NCBI GenBank assembly: GCA_049242885.1
Contig: JBMLOQ010000008.1
Location: 1 to 17,723, forward strand
DNA from: CAIVPM01 sp049242885
Lineage (GTDB): Bacteria > Bacteroidota > Bacteroidia > Chitinophagales > Chitinophagaceae
DNA length: 17,723 bases
Direction of reading: 5' to 3'
Below are positions 8,412-16,236 of this stretch, piece by piece (the first letter of the stretch is position 1; each line of letters starts with the position of its first letter). Below the pieces are notes generated by a model. That model worked only from the letters and a program-made list of their open reading frames with translations. It was not told the DNA's origin and made no database searches. The position numbers and the translations under genes were made by a program.

Positions 8412-9461
8412 ATGCCTTTAAGTAAAATAGCAGGTATTGGAAAATATGTACCATCTAACGTATTTACCAATGAAGATCTTACAAAATTCATGGAAACTAG
8501 TGATGAGTGGATTGTAGAACGTACAGGTATAAAAGAACGTAGATACGCTCATAGAACACAAGAAACCACAACAACAATGGCAATTGAAGCTAGTAAAATT
8601 GCTATTGAGCGTGCAGGCATTACACCACAAGACATAGATTTTATAGTTTTTGCAACCCTTAGCCCCGATTATTATTTTCCTGGATGTGGCGTATTGTTGC
8701 AACGTGCCATGAAAATGAAAGAAATTGGTGCTTTAGACGTACGTAACCAATGTAGTGGATTTGTTTATGCACTTAGTGTTGCCGATCAGTTTATTAAAAC
8801 AGGAATGTACAAAAACATTTTAGTCGTAGGTAGCGAAAAACATAGTTTTGGCTTAGATTTTACTACTCGTGGAAGAAATGTTTCTGTAATTTTTGGAGAT
8901 GGAGCAGGTGCAGTGGTTTTACAGCCAACTACTAAAGAAAATCAGGGAATTTTAAGTACACATTTGCATAGCGATGGAGAAAGTGCCGAAATTTTGGCAA
9001 TGTACAATCCTGGTACACATGCAAACTACTGGCAAGAACAACAATTTGCAAGTTTTAATGATGCCGAAATTGGCGAGATGTTTATGAGCCACAATATGAT
9101 TGATGATGCTCAAAACTTTCCATTTATGGATGGGCCAAGTGTATTTAAAAAAGCAGTTGTAAAATTTCCAGAAGTAATTATAGAAGCTTTGCAAGCAAAT
9201 GGCTATCAATCAGCAGATATCAATATGCTTATCCCTCATCAAGCCAATTTAAGAATTAGTCAGTTTGTGCAGCAAAAATTAGGATTAAATGATGGGCAAG
9301 TGTTTAATAATATTCAAAAATATGGCAATACAACTGCAGCAAGCGTGCCTATTGCCTTATGTGAAGCTTGGGAAGCTGGAAAAATAAAAGATGGCGATTT
9401 GGTGTGTTTAGCAGCATTTGGTAGTGGATTTACATGGGCAAGTGCTTTGCTAAAGTGGTAA
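8412..9461 (+). CDS. Beta-ketoacyl-ACP synthase III (FabH-like, KASIII) family protein
   Basis: Seen: 349 residues with the full KASIII catalytic triad: Cys114 in NQCSGFVYA, His276 in IPHQANLRI and Asn306 in KYGNTTAAS. The N-terminal DEWIVERTGIKERR (31-44) and the FGDGAGAVVL turn (161-170) are also canonical. Known: FabH condenses acyl-CoA with malonyl-ACP to start fatty-acid synthesis; relatives start polyketide, aryl-polyene, olefin or other lipid pathways. Odd: the protein is about 30 residues longer than E. coli FabH, and the extra length lies between about residues 200 and 240, just before the segment leading to the catalytic His. The usual primary-fabH neighbours plsX and rpmF are absent. 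Inferred: possibly a second, specialised KASIII for a particular starter or lipid class. It is translated with the lipid kinase 16 bases downstream. Confidence 0.9.
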   Translation: MPLSKIAGIGKYVPSNVFTNEDLTKFMETSDEWIVERTGIKERRYAHRTQETTTTMAIEASKIAIERAGITPQDIDFIVFATLSPDYYFPGCGVLLQRAMKMKEIGALDVRNQCSGFVYALSVADQFIKTGMYKNILVVGSEKHSFGLDFTTRGRNVSVIFGDGAGAVVLQPTTKENQGILSTHLHSDGESAEILAMYNPGTHANYWQEQQFASFNDAEIGEMFMSHNMIDDAQNFPFMDGPSVFKKAVVKFPEVIIEALQANGYQSADINMLIPHQANLRISQFVQQKLGLNDGQVFNNIQKYGNTTAASVPIALCEAWEAGKIKDGDLVCLAAFGSGFTWASALLKW

Positions 9462-9477
9462 TATAAGAAAACAAAAT

Positions 9478-10446
9478 ATGAGCAAAACCAATTTTACATT
9501 TCCAAAAAATTCAAACATTAACAATGTTGAAGAGGATGAACATTACTTAAATAATAGAAAAATTATTTATTTAATAAACCCTATTTCTGGAACATCCAAA
9601 AAAGAAGTTGTAAGAAAGCTAATTGAAAAAGAAACCTCAGCTAAAGGAATTCCATTTGAGATTTTGCCTACAAACTCAATTGGTAATTACGATTTTGTTG
9701 AAGATAAAATAAATAAAGAAGCCATTACAGACATTGTAATAATTGGTGGTGACGGTACTGTAAATCAAGTTGTAAATTATTTAAAACATGTACCTGTAAG
9801 GTTTGGAATAATTCCATTGGGTAGTGGTAATGGGTTGGCTCGTAGTGCTAATATACCCATGAAAGCACAAGCAGCTTTGGCATTAATTTTTAGTGGTAAA
9901 AATAGCTTTGTAGATGCATTTATGGTAAACAAGCATTTTTCTTGTATGCTAAGTGGTATTGGATTTGATGCTGAAGTTGCCTACCAGTTTTCTAAAAAAG
10001 CAACAAGGGGTTTGCTAAGCTATACACAACAAAGTATAATCAATTTTTTTAAAGCCCAACCTTTTCAGTTCGAAATAATTTTGCCCGATATGCGATTTTT
10101 TAGTGATGCTTTTTTTATAAGTATTGCAAACAGTAATCAATTTGGCAATAATGTAACTATTGCTCCAAAGGCATTGTTGAGTGATGGTTTGTTGGATGTA
10201 GTAATTGTACAAAAAATGAATAAAGCCAAATTACCTTTTGCTATTTTACAACAATTAAGAGGAAATAATAAGCTACAAACCCTAATAGAAGACACAACCA
10301 AGAAAAATGTAATTTATTTTCAAACTCCAACTATTGAGATAAAAAATTTAAAACACGCCCCTTTGCACATTGATGGGGAGCCTAGAGAAACAGAAGATAG
10401 TTTTTCAATTTCAATTTTAAAAGACTGTTTTAGGTTAATTCATTAA
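9478..10446 (+). CDS. Diacylglycerol/sphingosine kinase-family (YegS/BmrU-like) lipid kinase
   Basis: Seen: 322 residues from an ATG 16 bases after the KASIII stop. The kinase fold starts near residue 28 with IIYLINPISGTSKK (29-42). The nucleotide-binding GGDGT motif is at 90-94, followed by VNQVVN. The second glycine motif, PLGSGNGLAR, is at 113-122, where bacterial relatives usually have PxGTxND. The conserved KALLSDGLLDVVIV (231-244) and the C-terminal HIDGEP (298-302) complete the family pattern. Known: the family phosphorylates diacylglycerol, sphingoid bases or related lipids with ATP at the inner membrane face. Inferred: it acts on a lipid in the same pathway as the KASIII. The GSGNG variant may bear on substrate choice; sphingosine-kinase-like enzymes often carry GSGN here, but substrate cannot be fixed from sequence. 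The first 27 residues are polar and low-complexity; a later start is possible but no strong internal start is evident. Confidence 0.88.
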   Translation: MSKTNFTFPKNSNINNVEEDEHYLNNRKIIYLINPISGTSKKEVVRKLIEKETSAKGIPFEILPTNSIGNYDFVEDKINKEAITDIVIIGGDGTVNQVVNYLKHVPVRFGIIPLGSGNGLARSANIPMKAQAALALIFSGKNSFVDAFMVNKHFSCMLSGIGFDAEVAYQFSKKATRGLLSYTQQSIINFFKAQPFQFEIILPDMRFFSDAFFISIANSNQFGNNVTIAPKALLSDGLLDVVIVQKMNKAKLPFAILQQLRGNNKLQTLIEDTTKKNVIYFQTPTIEIKNLKHAPLHIDGEPRETEDSFSISILKDCFRLIH

Positions 10447-10456
10447 AATTTTAGGC

Positions 10457-10519
10457 AAAAAAAAGGGTCAAGGATGGAAATCCTAACCCGTTTTAAAATC
10501 CAATATCCTATGAAAAACC
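10457..10519 (-). ncRNA. Candidate small RNA of about 63 nt, unnamed family
   Basis: Seen: read on the minus strand, an exact TAnnTTTG element (10531-10524) is followed after a few bases by a short transcribed stretch and then a GNRA-closed hairpin with a T8 run ending at 10457. A five-base pairing is possible between GTTTT (10518-10514) and AAAAC (10494-10490), giving a 5' helix before the terminator hairpin. The region is intergenic between convergent genes, so nothing on the minus strand lies downstream except the antisense of the lipid kinase. That argues for a free small RNA rather than a leader. Inferred: transcription start near 10519-10517. I cannot assign a known RNA family. The alternative is that it is only a terminator with a chance -7 match. 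Confidence 0.45.
10465..10494 (-). terminator. Two-way hairpin between convergent genes
   Basis: GGGT (10465-10468) pairs with ACCC (10486-10489), and AGGAT (10471-10475) pairs with ATCCT (10480-10484). They are separated by a small internal loop (CA opposite A) and closed by a GGAA tetraloop (10476-10479). On the minus strand the hairpin is followed at once by eight T (plus-strand A run 10457-10464), a strong intrinsic terminator. On the plus strand it is followed, after one G, by only four T, so it is a weaker terminator for the KASIII/kinase unit. Confidence 0.7.
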
Positions 10520-10523
10520 GGTA

Positions 10524-10531
10524 CAAATATA
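10524..10531 (-). promoter_or_regulatory. -7 element of the candidate small RNA
   Basis: The minus strand reads TATATTTG, an exact match to TAnnTTTG, placed about 5-7 bases before the presumed start of the candidate RNA. No clear TTG is present about 19 bases upstream; that region is AT-only (TTTTTAATTAAT on the minus strand). Confidence 0.45.
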
Positions 10532-10669
10532 GTATTCTTATTATATATTAATTAAAAATGGTATGAGTTTTTTTAATATATATTCAAACATTAACAAACA
10601 GATTAATATCCACAACTAAAAAACAATTGGAGTAAAAAATAAATTGTACAATTTTTTAGGTAAGCTGCT

Positions 10670-11779
10670 CTACTTATCTTTTTTAATTAAATCAAATTTT
10701 AAACTAAAAACATGAGTGTATAAAGGATTGGATTGGTTGGCAAGGTTTGTAAATGAATAATCAACATAAGTGTTGCCCATTTTAAAACCTGCACCTAAAC
10801 TAGGCTGAAAAATCCATACTTTTTTTTGATTTAATGTATCACCATCGGCCAAGGCTCGTTGGAAATTACTAATGCCAGCTCTTAAAAACAAGGATTCGTT
10901 AAATGTAGCTTCTAATCCAAAATTTGGATCAATACTTATTGGATTAAAAGAAAAAACAGTATTTCTTTTTCCATCAAAAGTGAGGTTTAAATTGGCCTCT
11001 GCGTAAATGTTTATCTTATCACTAATGTTAAAATGTTTTCCTGCACCCACCACTAATCTAGGAGCTGTTAACTCTGAACTACGAACTGGTATATCGTTGT
11101 TGGTTAAGTATAAAGCTTCTTTTTCTCTATCGGTAAATGTAAAACGCCAAATATTATAAGTACTAGTAGCATCTCTTAATACTGCTGCAAACCTCCAGTC
11201 ATCTTTTTGATATTGTACCCCTAAATCAATACCAAAGCCCCAAGCATTGGCAAAACTACCTACAGTTCTACGAATAATTTTTACACTTCCACCCATGTGT
11301 AGTTCACCATTTTGCAATTGTTTTGTTTGGGCGTATGATAAAAGTAAAGCCATATCGGCACTCGAAAATGTAGAAATATTGTTATAGTCTACACTACCAT
11401 CAGGGTTTACTAAAAATAAAGTGTTAGGAATATCATCTACTGCAAATCGTAAAATACTTACACCAAAATTTTTGTTTTCATCATTGGTGGGTATAGCAAT
11501 ACCAGCAAAATCAAACTTGCCAATACCACCAAAATACTCAGCATGCATTAAAGCTAAGTTTGGGTTGTACTGTGTGTTCATTAATCCTGCAGGATTCCAA
11601 TAACCTGCAGTACCATCGCTTACACTTGCAATTTGAGCACCACCCATGCCTAAAGCCCTTGCACCTGCACCAATATTTAAAAATTCGTTGCTGTATTTTC
11701 TAAACTGTGCCAGACTTTTAAAATTAAACAACAAAAAAAGCCCAGAAGCTAAAACATATCTTAGTATCAATTGCTTCAT
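10670..11779 (-). CDS. PorV/PorQ-family outer-membrane beta-barrel protein
   Basis: Seen: 369 residues. A signal peptide ends at about residue 24 (FKSLAQ). The N-terminal signature FLNIGAGARALGMGGAQIAS (33-52), followed by SDGTAGYWNPAGL (54-66), is the hallmark of the PorV/PorQ/UPF0164 family, a FadL-like barrel group. The remainder alternates amphipathic beta strands and ends in a strand (HVFSLKFDLIK) with a short polar tail. Known: PorV is the outer-membrane shuttle that binds type IX cargo after translocation; PorQ and other paralogues have less defined roles, and Bacteroidota carry several copies. Inferred: this is one of the paralogues; I cannot say it is PorV itself. It is transcribed away from the DUF1573 pair and ends convergent to the lipid kinase. 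The PKD/CHU_C protein nearby is a plausible client of the same system. Confidence 0.85.
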   Translation of the reverse strand: MKQLILRYVLASGLFLLFNFKSLAQFRKYSNEFLNIGAGARALGMGGAQIASVSDGTAGYWNPAGLMNTQYNPNLALMHAEYFGGIGKFDFAGIAIPTNDENKNFGVSILRFAVDDIPNTLFLVNPDGSVDYNNISTFSSADMALLLSYAQTKQLQNGELHMGGSVKIIRRTVGSFANAWGFGIDLGVQYQKDDWRFAAVLRDATSTYNIWRFTFTDREKEALYLTNNDIPVRSSELTAPRLVVGAGKHFNISDKINIYAEANLNLTFDGKRNTVFSFNPISIDPNFGLEATFNESLFLRAGISNFQRALADGDTLNQKKVWIFQPSLGAGFKMGNTYVDYSFTNLANQSNPLYTHVFSLKFDLIKKDK

Positions 11780-11981
11780 AAATGATTGTAAAAATAAGGT
11801 AATGGCTATTTTGTAAGGCGGTTAATTTTTATATCTTTTAATCTGTTGAGAAATATTTGATAAATTTAGAATTTCATTAACACAAAATCATAAAGCATGG
11901 CACAATTTTTTATCAGATTATTAAAAAAAAATTATCTTTACAACTTAAAAAAGTTAAAACAAAAATTTAAACAATACGAAC

Positions 11982-12599
11982 ATGAAAAAAATGTTATTCC
12001 TTGCTGCAATTGCATTGTTAACAAATACAGCATTTGCACAGCAACCAGTTGCTAAAAAAAGCAGTAAAAAAGAAGTAAAAAAAGAAGCTAAAACCGCAAA
12101 AAAAGAAGAGAAAGTTGAAGCAACTCCAGCTGTTGAAGCTTTAAACCCAACACCAGTTTCTACACCAATTTCTCATGATGGGCACCAACATGAAGCAGCT
12201 AAAAAAGTTGAAGCAGCTGCCCCACAAGTAGATGTAAATAAAGTATTTGAGTTTGTTAATGATAACTATGATTTTGGTAAAATAGTTGGCGGCAAACCAG
12301 TTGAGTATGTTGTAACTATTAAAAATATTAGTAAAGAAGAAGCTACTTTAACTAACGTACAAGTTACTTGTGGTTGCACAACACCAAAATATGAAGCTAA
12401 CAAAAAGTTTGCACCTGGAGAAAGTGTACAAGTAACTTTAGGATTTAATGGAGGAAGCCCAGGACAAGCATCTCCTTTTACAAAATCTGTAAACATTACT
12501 TTAAATGGTACACTTACAAAAAGTGTTACATTTAAAGGAGAAACTTATGTAGCACCAGCAGAGCCTGCACCAGCTAACCCAAGTATAAACAAATTTTAA
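11982..12599 (+). CDS. Exported DUF1573 protein with Lys-rich linker
   Basis: Seen: 205 residues. A signal peptide ends near residue 19-20 (TAFAQQ). Residues about 24-46 are a Lys/Ala/Glu-rich, probably disordered linker, followed by a Pro/Thr stretch and a small His-rich patch, HDGHQH (65-70). Residues about 88-190 are a DUF1573 Ig-like beta-sandwich: YDFGKIVGGKPVEYVVTIKN, then VTCGCTTPKY with the paired cysteines 130 and 132. A Pro/Ala-rich tail ends the protein. Known: DUF1573 proteins are abundant exported Bacteroidota proteins without a defined biochemical role; the fold resembles ASPM/SPD-2/hydin-type Ig domains. Inferred: a periplasmic or surface protein, with the linker perhaps contacting peptidoglycan or LPS. 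It is followed after nine bases by a second DUF1573 gene, so the two should be co-transcribed. Confidence 0.85.
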   Translation: MKKMLFLAAIALLTNTAFAQQPVAKKSSKKEVKKEAKTAKKEEKVEATPAVEALNPTPVSTPISHDGHQHEAAKKVEAAAPQVDVNKVFEFVNDNYDFGKIVGGKPVEYVVTIKNISKEEATLTNVQVTCGCTTPKYEANKKFAPGESVQVTLGFNGGSPGQASPFTKSVNITLNGTLTKSVTFKGETYVAPAEPAPANPSINKF

Positions 12600-12608
12600 T
12601 TTTTATTC

Positions 12609-12998
12609 ATGAAATTTTTAGCATTAATTGTTGCTTTAGTCTTTGGTAGTACTATTTTACAAGCTCAAACAGTGCCAGTAAAATCAACAACAAAAAGTAT
12701 AAGTTTTGTAAAAACTGAGCATAATTTTGGGAAAATAAAAAAAGACAAACCGGTTACATACATATTTAGTTTAAAAAATAATGGAACTAAACCCTTGTTG
12801 ATAGAAAATGCAACAGCAGAGTGTGGTTGTACAACGCCAGAATACACTAAAGCTGCTATTTTAAAAGGTAAAACCTCTCCAATTAAAGTTACTTTTAATG
12901 CAAATGCTGAGGGTGTGTTTAGCAAAAAAGTTACAGTAAAATTTTTAAATATTGCCGAGCCAACTATTTTAGTGATTAAAGGGGAAGTAGTAAAATAA
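12609..12998 (+). CDS. Small exported DUF1573 protein, tandem paralogue
   Basis: Seen: 129 residues, almost entirely signal peptide (1-20, ending ILQAQ) plus one DUF1573 domain (about 31-127). It shares with its upstream neighbour the HNFGKIKKDKPVTYIFSLKN opening and the AECGCTTPEYTKA core with Cys72 and Cys74. It lacks the Lys-rich linker, His patch and Pro-rich tail. The start is nine bases after the preceding stop, with no ribosome-binding sequence. Known: family function undefined. Inferred: arose by tandem duplication of one domain, with the two proteins then differing only in how the domain is tethered. A strong terminator follows. Confidence 0.85.
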   Translation: MKFLALIVALVFGSTILQAQTVPVKSTTKSISFVKTEHNFGKIKKDKPVTYIFSLKNNGTKPLLIENATAECGCTTPEYTKAAILKGKTSPIKVTFNANAEGVFSKKVTVKFLNIAEPTILVIKGEVVK

Positions 12999-13020
12999 TT
13001 TACTGAAAATGTAAAATAAA

Positions 13021-13050
13021 AAAATGGCTGCCAATATGGCGGCCATTTTT
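13021..13050 (+). terminator. Bidirectional intrinsic terminator
   Basis: A 12-bp stem (13021-13032 with 13038-13049, core ATGGCTGCC / GGCGGCCAT, one G-T pair) with loop AATAT is followed by TTTTTATTT. The upstream side is A-rich (from about 13015), so the same hairpin also works as a terminator on the minus strand. It ends the DUF1573 pair 22 bases after its stop and can serve the convergent PKD/CHU_C gene about 127 bases after that gene's stop. Confidence 0.85.
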
Positions 13051-13176
13051 ATTTGAATTTAATGATGTAATAAAGTTTGTTTTAGACCGAATTTAACAAA
13101 AGTAGAAATGCAGATTTAGTAGTTTATGAGGAGTATAAACTCTTCTTTGATAAACTAAAATTTACAACTTAGTACT

Positions 13177-15891
13177 TTACCTAATTAAAACTACAGTTCC
13201 TTTGTAACTCAAAGGTTTATCTAAATAATCAATACAGTCTACAGAAACTACATAGGTGCCACTTTGCTGTAATTCTCCTTTATATTTTCCATCCCAACCA
13301 ATGGAAGGATTTTGGGTTGTAAAGAGTAAATTTCCTAGTCTATTGTAAATGGAATAATGTAAAAACTTTTTGATACCCACAGGTAATACATGTAAAGTAT
13401 CGTTAAGTTTATCTCCATTGGGCGAAAATCCTGTAGCCACGTAAATGGCTGGGCCAATATACCTTCTTACAAAAGTTCTACTATTTTTTACACAACCTTC
13501 TTTGGTTACACTATTTAAAAAATAGTAAATATCTTTGTTGTATAATGCAATTGGGTTTACAATAGTATCGTTACTTAAACCAAGATTTGGTGTCCATTTA
13601 TATTTTTGATCAGGATAACCACCTGCATTAAGTTGTAAAGGTTGGCCAATTGCAACCACAGTATCGTTTCCTGCGTATGCGATATTGTCGTAAATCAATA
13701 AATTTTTGAAAATGGTATCCTTGCAATTATCATTTGTAGTACCAATAACGTAAAATGGATAATTTCCTGCTTTGGTATAATATTTTGCTTCAACATCTCC
13801 AGATGTAAAATAACCATTTCCAAAGTTCCAACTCCATTTACTTACTAAATTAAAATTGTCTTTTACTCTAAACCATATTCCTTTATTTATACAAGAATCG
13901 TTAAAGCTTAATACATTTTTTGGTTTTTGAAGCACAAAAAAACTGGTATCATAAAAACTGGCAACACATCCAAAATTGCTTTCTACATTTAGTCTTACCT
14001 GATGATTTCCAAAAGTAAATGAAGGCTTTATATTTTGAGTACTAAGTGTAGTTGTTCCATCAATTACCCAACTCCATTTACTAATTGTTTCGCTTCCAAT
14101 TCTGTTTGTAAAATACGATAAATCTTTAATATCAATATCTTCTGAAGAGCAAATAGGTCTTGTATTTACAGTGAATTTTGTAGTAGGAATGCTTTGAACA
14201 GGTAAATTTAATTTTAAAGTATCTGATTGGCAGCCTGCTGTAGAAGTTGCAACTAGTTTTATAGAAATTGGAGTAGTGTTTGATGGTGTAAACGAGTTGG
14301 GGTTTCTTAAAGTGTCTATACTTCCATTAATATTCCACCACCATTTATTAATAGTAGAAGTATAACTAGCTAAAACGGAGCTTTCGCTAAAAACTATTGG
14401 TGTTTGTTTTTCGCAAATTGGTGTATTGGTAGTAAAGTTTGCTTGTGGTGAGGGTTCAACTTCTACAATTACATTTTTTAATGATTGGCATTTTCCTGCA
14501 TAATCTGCCCTAAGTACAACATTATAAGTGCCTGTTTGCGAAAATGTATGAGCAACTGTAGAGTCTGAATTTTTAATTAATGAATCGTTGTTGGTAAAAT
14601 ACCATTTGTAAGTAATGTTGGAAGGAGTGCTTGCCGGGCTTTTAAAAGTAAAATTATTGCCAACCAAGCATTGAGAAGAATCGTTTACAACAATGCCTCC
14701 ATTATTAAAATCAACTACTTTTACAACTATTTTTCGCTTAAAACCCTCGCATCCAAATAGCTGTTTTTGTGCAACATAATACACTGAGTCGCCAGCAAAA
14801 TTTGTATTTACAACAGGAGGGAATTCACTACCTACGCCAGTGGTATCTCCTTTATACCAAACTAAAACATTACCACTATCGGCAAAAGCTATAATTTTTG
14901 CATTTGCTTGACGTAAACAAAAAAAGTATTCAGGATCACAAGATGGTGGAGGAGGAATGTTTAATGGTTTTACAACAGCTCTAAAGGTATCGTTGCATCC
15001 AAACCCAGGAAAAGGAGTTGTAGCTACAACGTAACTACCTGACGTTGCTGGAGCTGGAGAAATAGTTACATTTTGAGTATTACCAATAACTGCCGATAAA
15101 TCGCTATTAAACCATTTATAAGTTTGAAATCCATAAGGACCATTAAGTGTTATACTATTTGTTTCAATGCAATAAGGAGCAGTTGCAATAATGTTGCTAC
15201 ATCCACTTCCTACATCTAAATAAGAATAACCAAAATGTCCACCAAGTGTACAATCAGCATTTTTAAACTCTAACCTTACTTGCTTGCCCATAAGGCCAGA
15301 AAACTTTAAAGAAACTGGCGACCAATCTTTGTATAAAACCCCTCGTCTTAGTTGAGATTGATAAAAGCCAGGTAATGTACTAGTGGCTACATAACTAAAT
15401 GAAGCACAGTTAATTACATTTCCAGTAGCCACTTCATAAGCTGTTACATAAAACCTTGGCTGCTCAATTTCTTTGTGACCAGGATCTTCAAAAACAACAG
15501 CATAAAAATAAGTGAAACTAAAGCTATCTACTGTGCCTGGTACTGTAAATGTATAAGACACACCCTCTGCAGCTGCACCAATTTGTTCATTACCCAATTT
15601 TACAGAATAATTGCCTCCATAAGGGCAAACAACTGGAAAATTTCCATATTTATCCTTATCGGTTTTTGAACTCATTATCTCATGTCTATTGGTTATTGGT
15701 GTTGTAAGATTTAAGTTTATTGCATTAACACCACCAGAACTTCTTGTTGTGCCTTGAAAACACTCCCAACTATTAAAAGAGCCAGTTTCAAAATCTATAT
15801 TGGGAGGGCAGGTTTGAGAAAAAATATTGGCGGTTACAAACCCAAGAATTAATACAAAAAAGTAAGATTTAATTGTTTGTGAAGCACTCAT
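13177..15891 (-). CDS. Secreted PKD-repeat protein with type IX (type B, CHU_C) sorting domain
   Basis: Seen: 904 residues. A signal peptide ends near residue 26 (NIFSQ). Residues about 28-232 form a lectin- or jelly-roll-like beta domain (NIDFETGSFNSW ... VRLEFKNADC ... GYSYLDVGSGC). Residues about 235-390 hold two Ig-like modules. Four PKD-like modules follow at about 395-478, 483-565, 570-653 and 657-733 (for example KWSWNFGNG at 685-693), then one more Ig-like module (737-808). The last 87 residues are the gliding-motility-associated CHU_C domain, with GFSPNGDKLNDTLHV at 821-835, YNRLGNLLF and GWDGKYKG. Known: this C-terminal domain directs export through the type IX system and attachment to the cell surface. 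Inferred: a surface adhesin or binding protein; I see no catalytic motif. Many cysteines suggest disulphides in the modules. Confidence 0.92.
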   Translation of the reverse strand: MSASQTIKSYFFVLILGFVTANIFSQTCPPNIDFETGSFNSWECFQGTTRSSGGVNAINLNLTTPITNRHEIMSSKTDKDKYGNFPVVCPYGGNYSVKLGNEQIGAAAEGVSYTFTVPGTVDSFSFTYFYAVVFEDPGHKEIEQPRFYVTAYEVATGNVINCASFSYVATSTLPGFYQSQLRRGVLYKDWSPVSLKFSGLMGKQVRLEFKNADCTLGGHFGYSYLDVGSGCSNIIATAPYCIETNSITLNGPYGFQTYKWFNSDLSAVIGNTQNVTISPAPATSGSYVVATTPFPGFGCNDTFRAVVKPLNIPPPPSCDPEYFFCLRQANAKIIAFADSGNVLVWYKGDTTGVGSEFPPVVNTNFAGDSVYYVAQKQLFGCEGFKRKIVVKVVDFNNGGIVVNDSSQCLVGNNFTFKSPASTPSNITYKWYFTNNDSLIKNSDSTVAHTFSQTGTYNVVLRADYAGKCQSLKNVIVEVEPSPQANFTTNTPICEKQTPIVFSESSVLASYTSTINKWWWNINGSIDTLRNPNSFTPSNTTPISIKLVATSTAGCQSDTLKLNLPVQSIPTTKFTVNTRPICSSEDIDIKDLSYFTNRIGSETISKWSWVIDGTTTLSTQNIKPSFTFGNHQVRLNVESNFGCVASFYDTSFFVLQKPKNVLSFNDSCINKGIWFRVKDNFNLVSKWSWNFGNGYFTSGDVEAKYYTKAGNYPFYVIGTTNDNCKDTIFKNLLIYDNIAYAGNDTVVAIGQPLQLNAGGYPDQKYKWTPNLGLSNDTIVNPIALYNKDIYYFLNSVTKEGCVKNSRTFVRRYIGPAIYVATGFSPNGDKLNDTLHVLPVGIKKFLHYSIYNRLGNLLFTTQNPSIGWDGKYKGELQQSGTYVVSVDCIDYLDKPLSYKGTVVLIR

Positions 15892-16236
15892 AGCTGTTTG
15901 TTTTATAGAAATTTTAGTTGTTAATTCAATACTTAAAAAGTAAATCTTTGGCTAAATTAAAGTAAAAACTGAGTTTAATAAACTTTGTACGAATATTTTT
16001 TGTGTTTGATGCTTTTTAATTAAAAAACTTAATTAAGGAATTCATCAAGCTAATGTCCTTTGTTTAAAGAATCTTGAACAGTTTGGTAATTTAAGTTTGT
16101 AATTGCTAAAAATAAAACTTGATTAATATTAACGTAAATATAACTTCAACATTAGCCCATTAGAGAAATGAGCAAAGCATGATTTTTATACAATTCACTA
16201 TTTTGTATTTGAAATTACAATATTTGAAAAACACCT
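15892..16236. other. Non-coding stretch of 345 bp between two minus-strand genes
   Basis: No frame here looks coding on either strand. It holds the 3' flank of the dehydrogenase gene and the 5' flank of the PKD/CHU_C gene. Visible structure is limited to short AT palindromes (TTTTTAATTAAAAA at about 16013-16026 and CTTAATTAAG at about 16028-16037) and a direct repeat TATTTGAAA at about 16206 and 16220. I see no convincing terminator for the dehydrogenase gene and no full -33/-7 promoter. Confidence 0.6.

Noticed and set aside
10510..10551. A 13-codon ATG frame (MKNRYKYSILIIY) on the plus strand downstream of the KASIII/kinase unit
   Set aside because: It overlaps the minus-strand -7 element and the candidate RNA, lies after a possible terminator, and has no supporting feature; more likely a by-product of the AT-rich sequence.
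10641..10654. Palindrome AAATTGTACAATTT just after the PorV-like gene stop
   Set aside because: It is self-complementary without room for a normal loop, so it is a poor RNA terminator, and its location at a gene end does not suit an operator.
16013..16037. AT palindromes TTTTTAATTAAAAA and CTTAATTAAG in the long non-coding stretch
   Set aside because: Short, AT-only palindromes are expected in such sequence; no T-run or position relative to a gene end makes them convincing terminators or operators.
16206..16228. Direct repeat TATTTGAAA, two copies 14 bases apart near the end of the dehydrogenase gene
   Set aside because: Only two short AT-rich copies, downstream of a gene end on the minus strand; no known regulator site and no promoter context.
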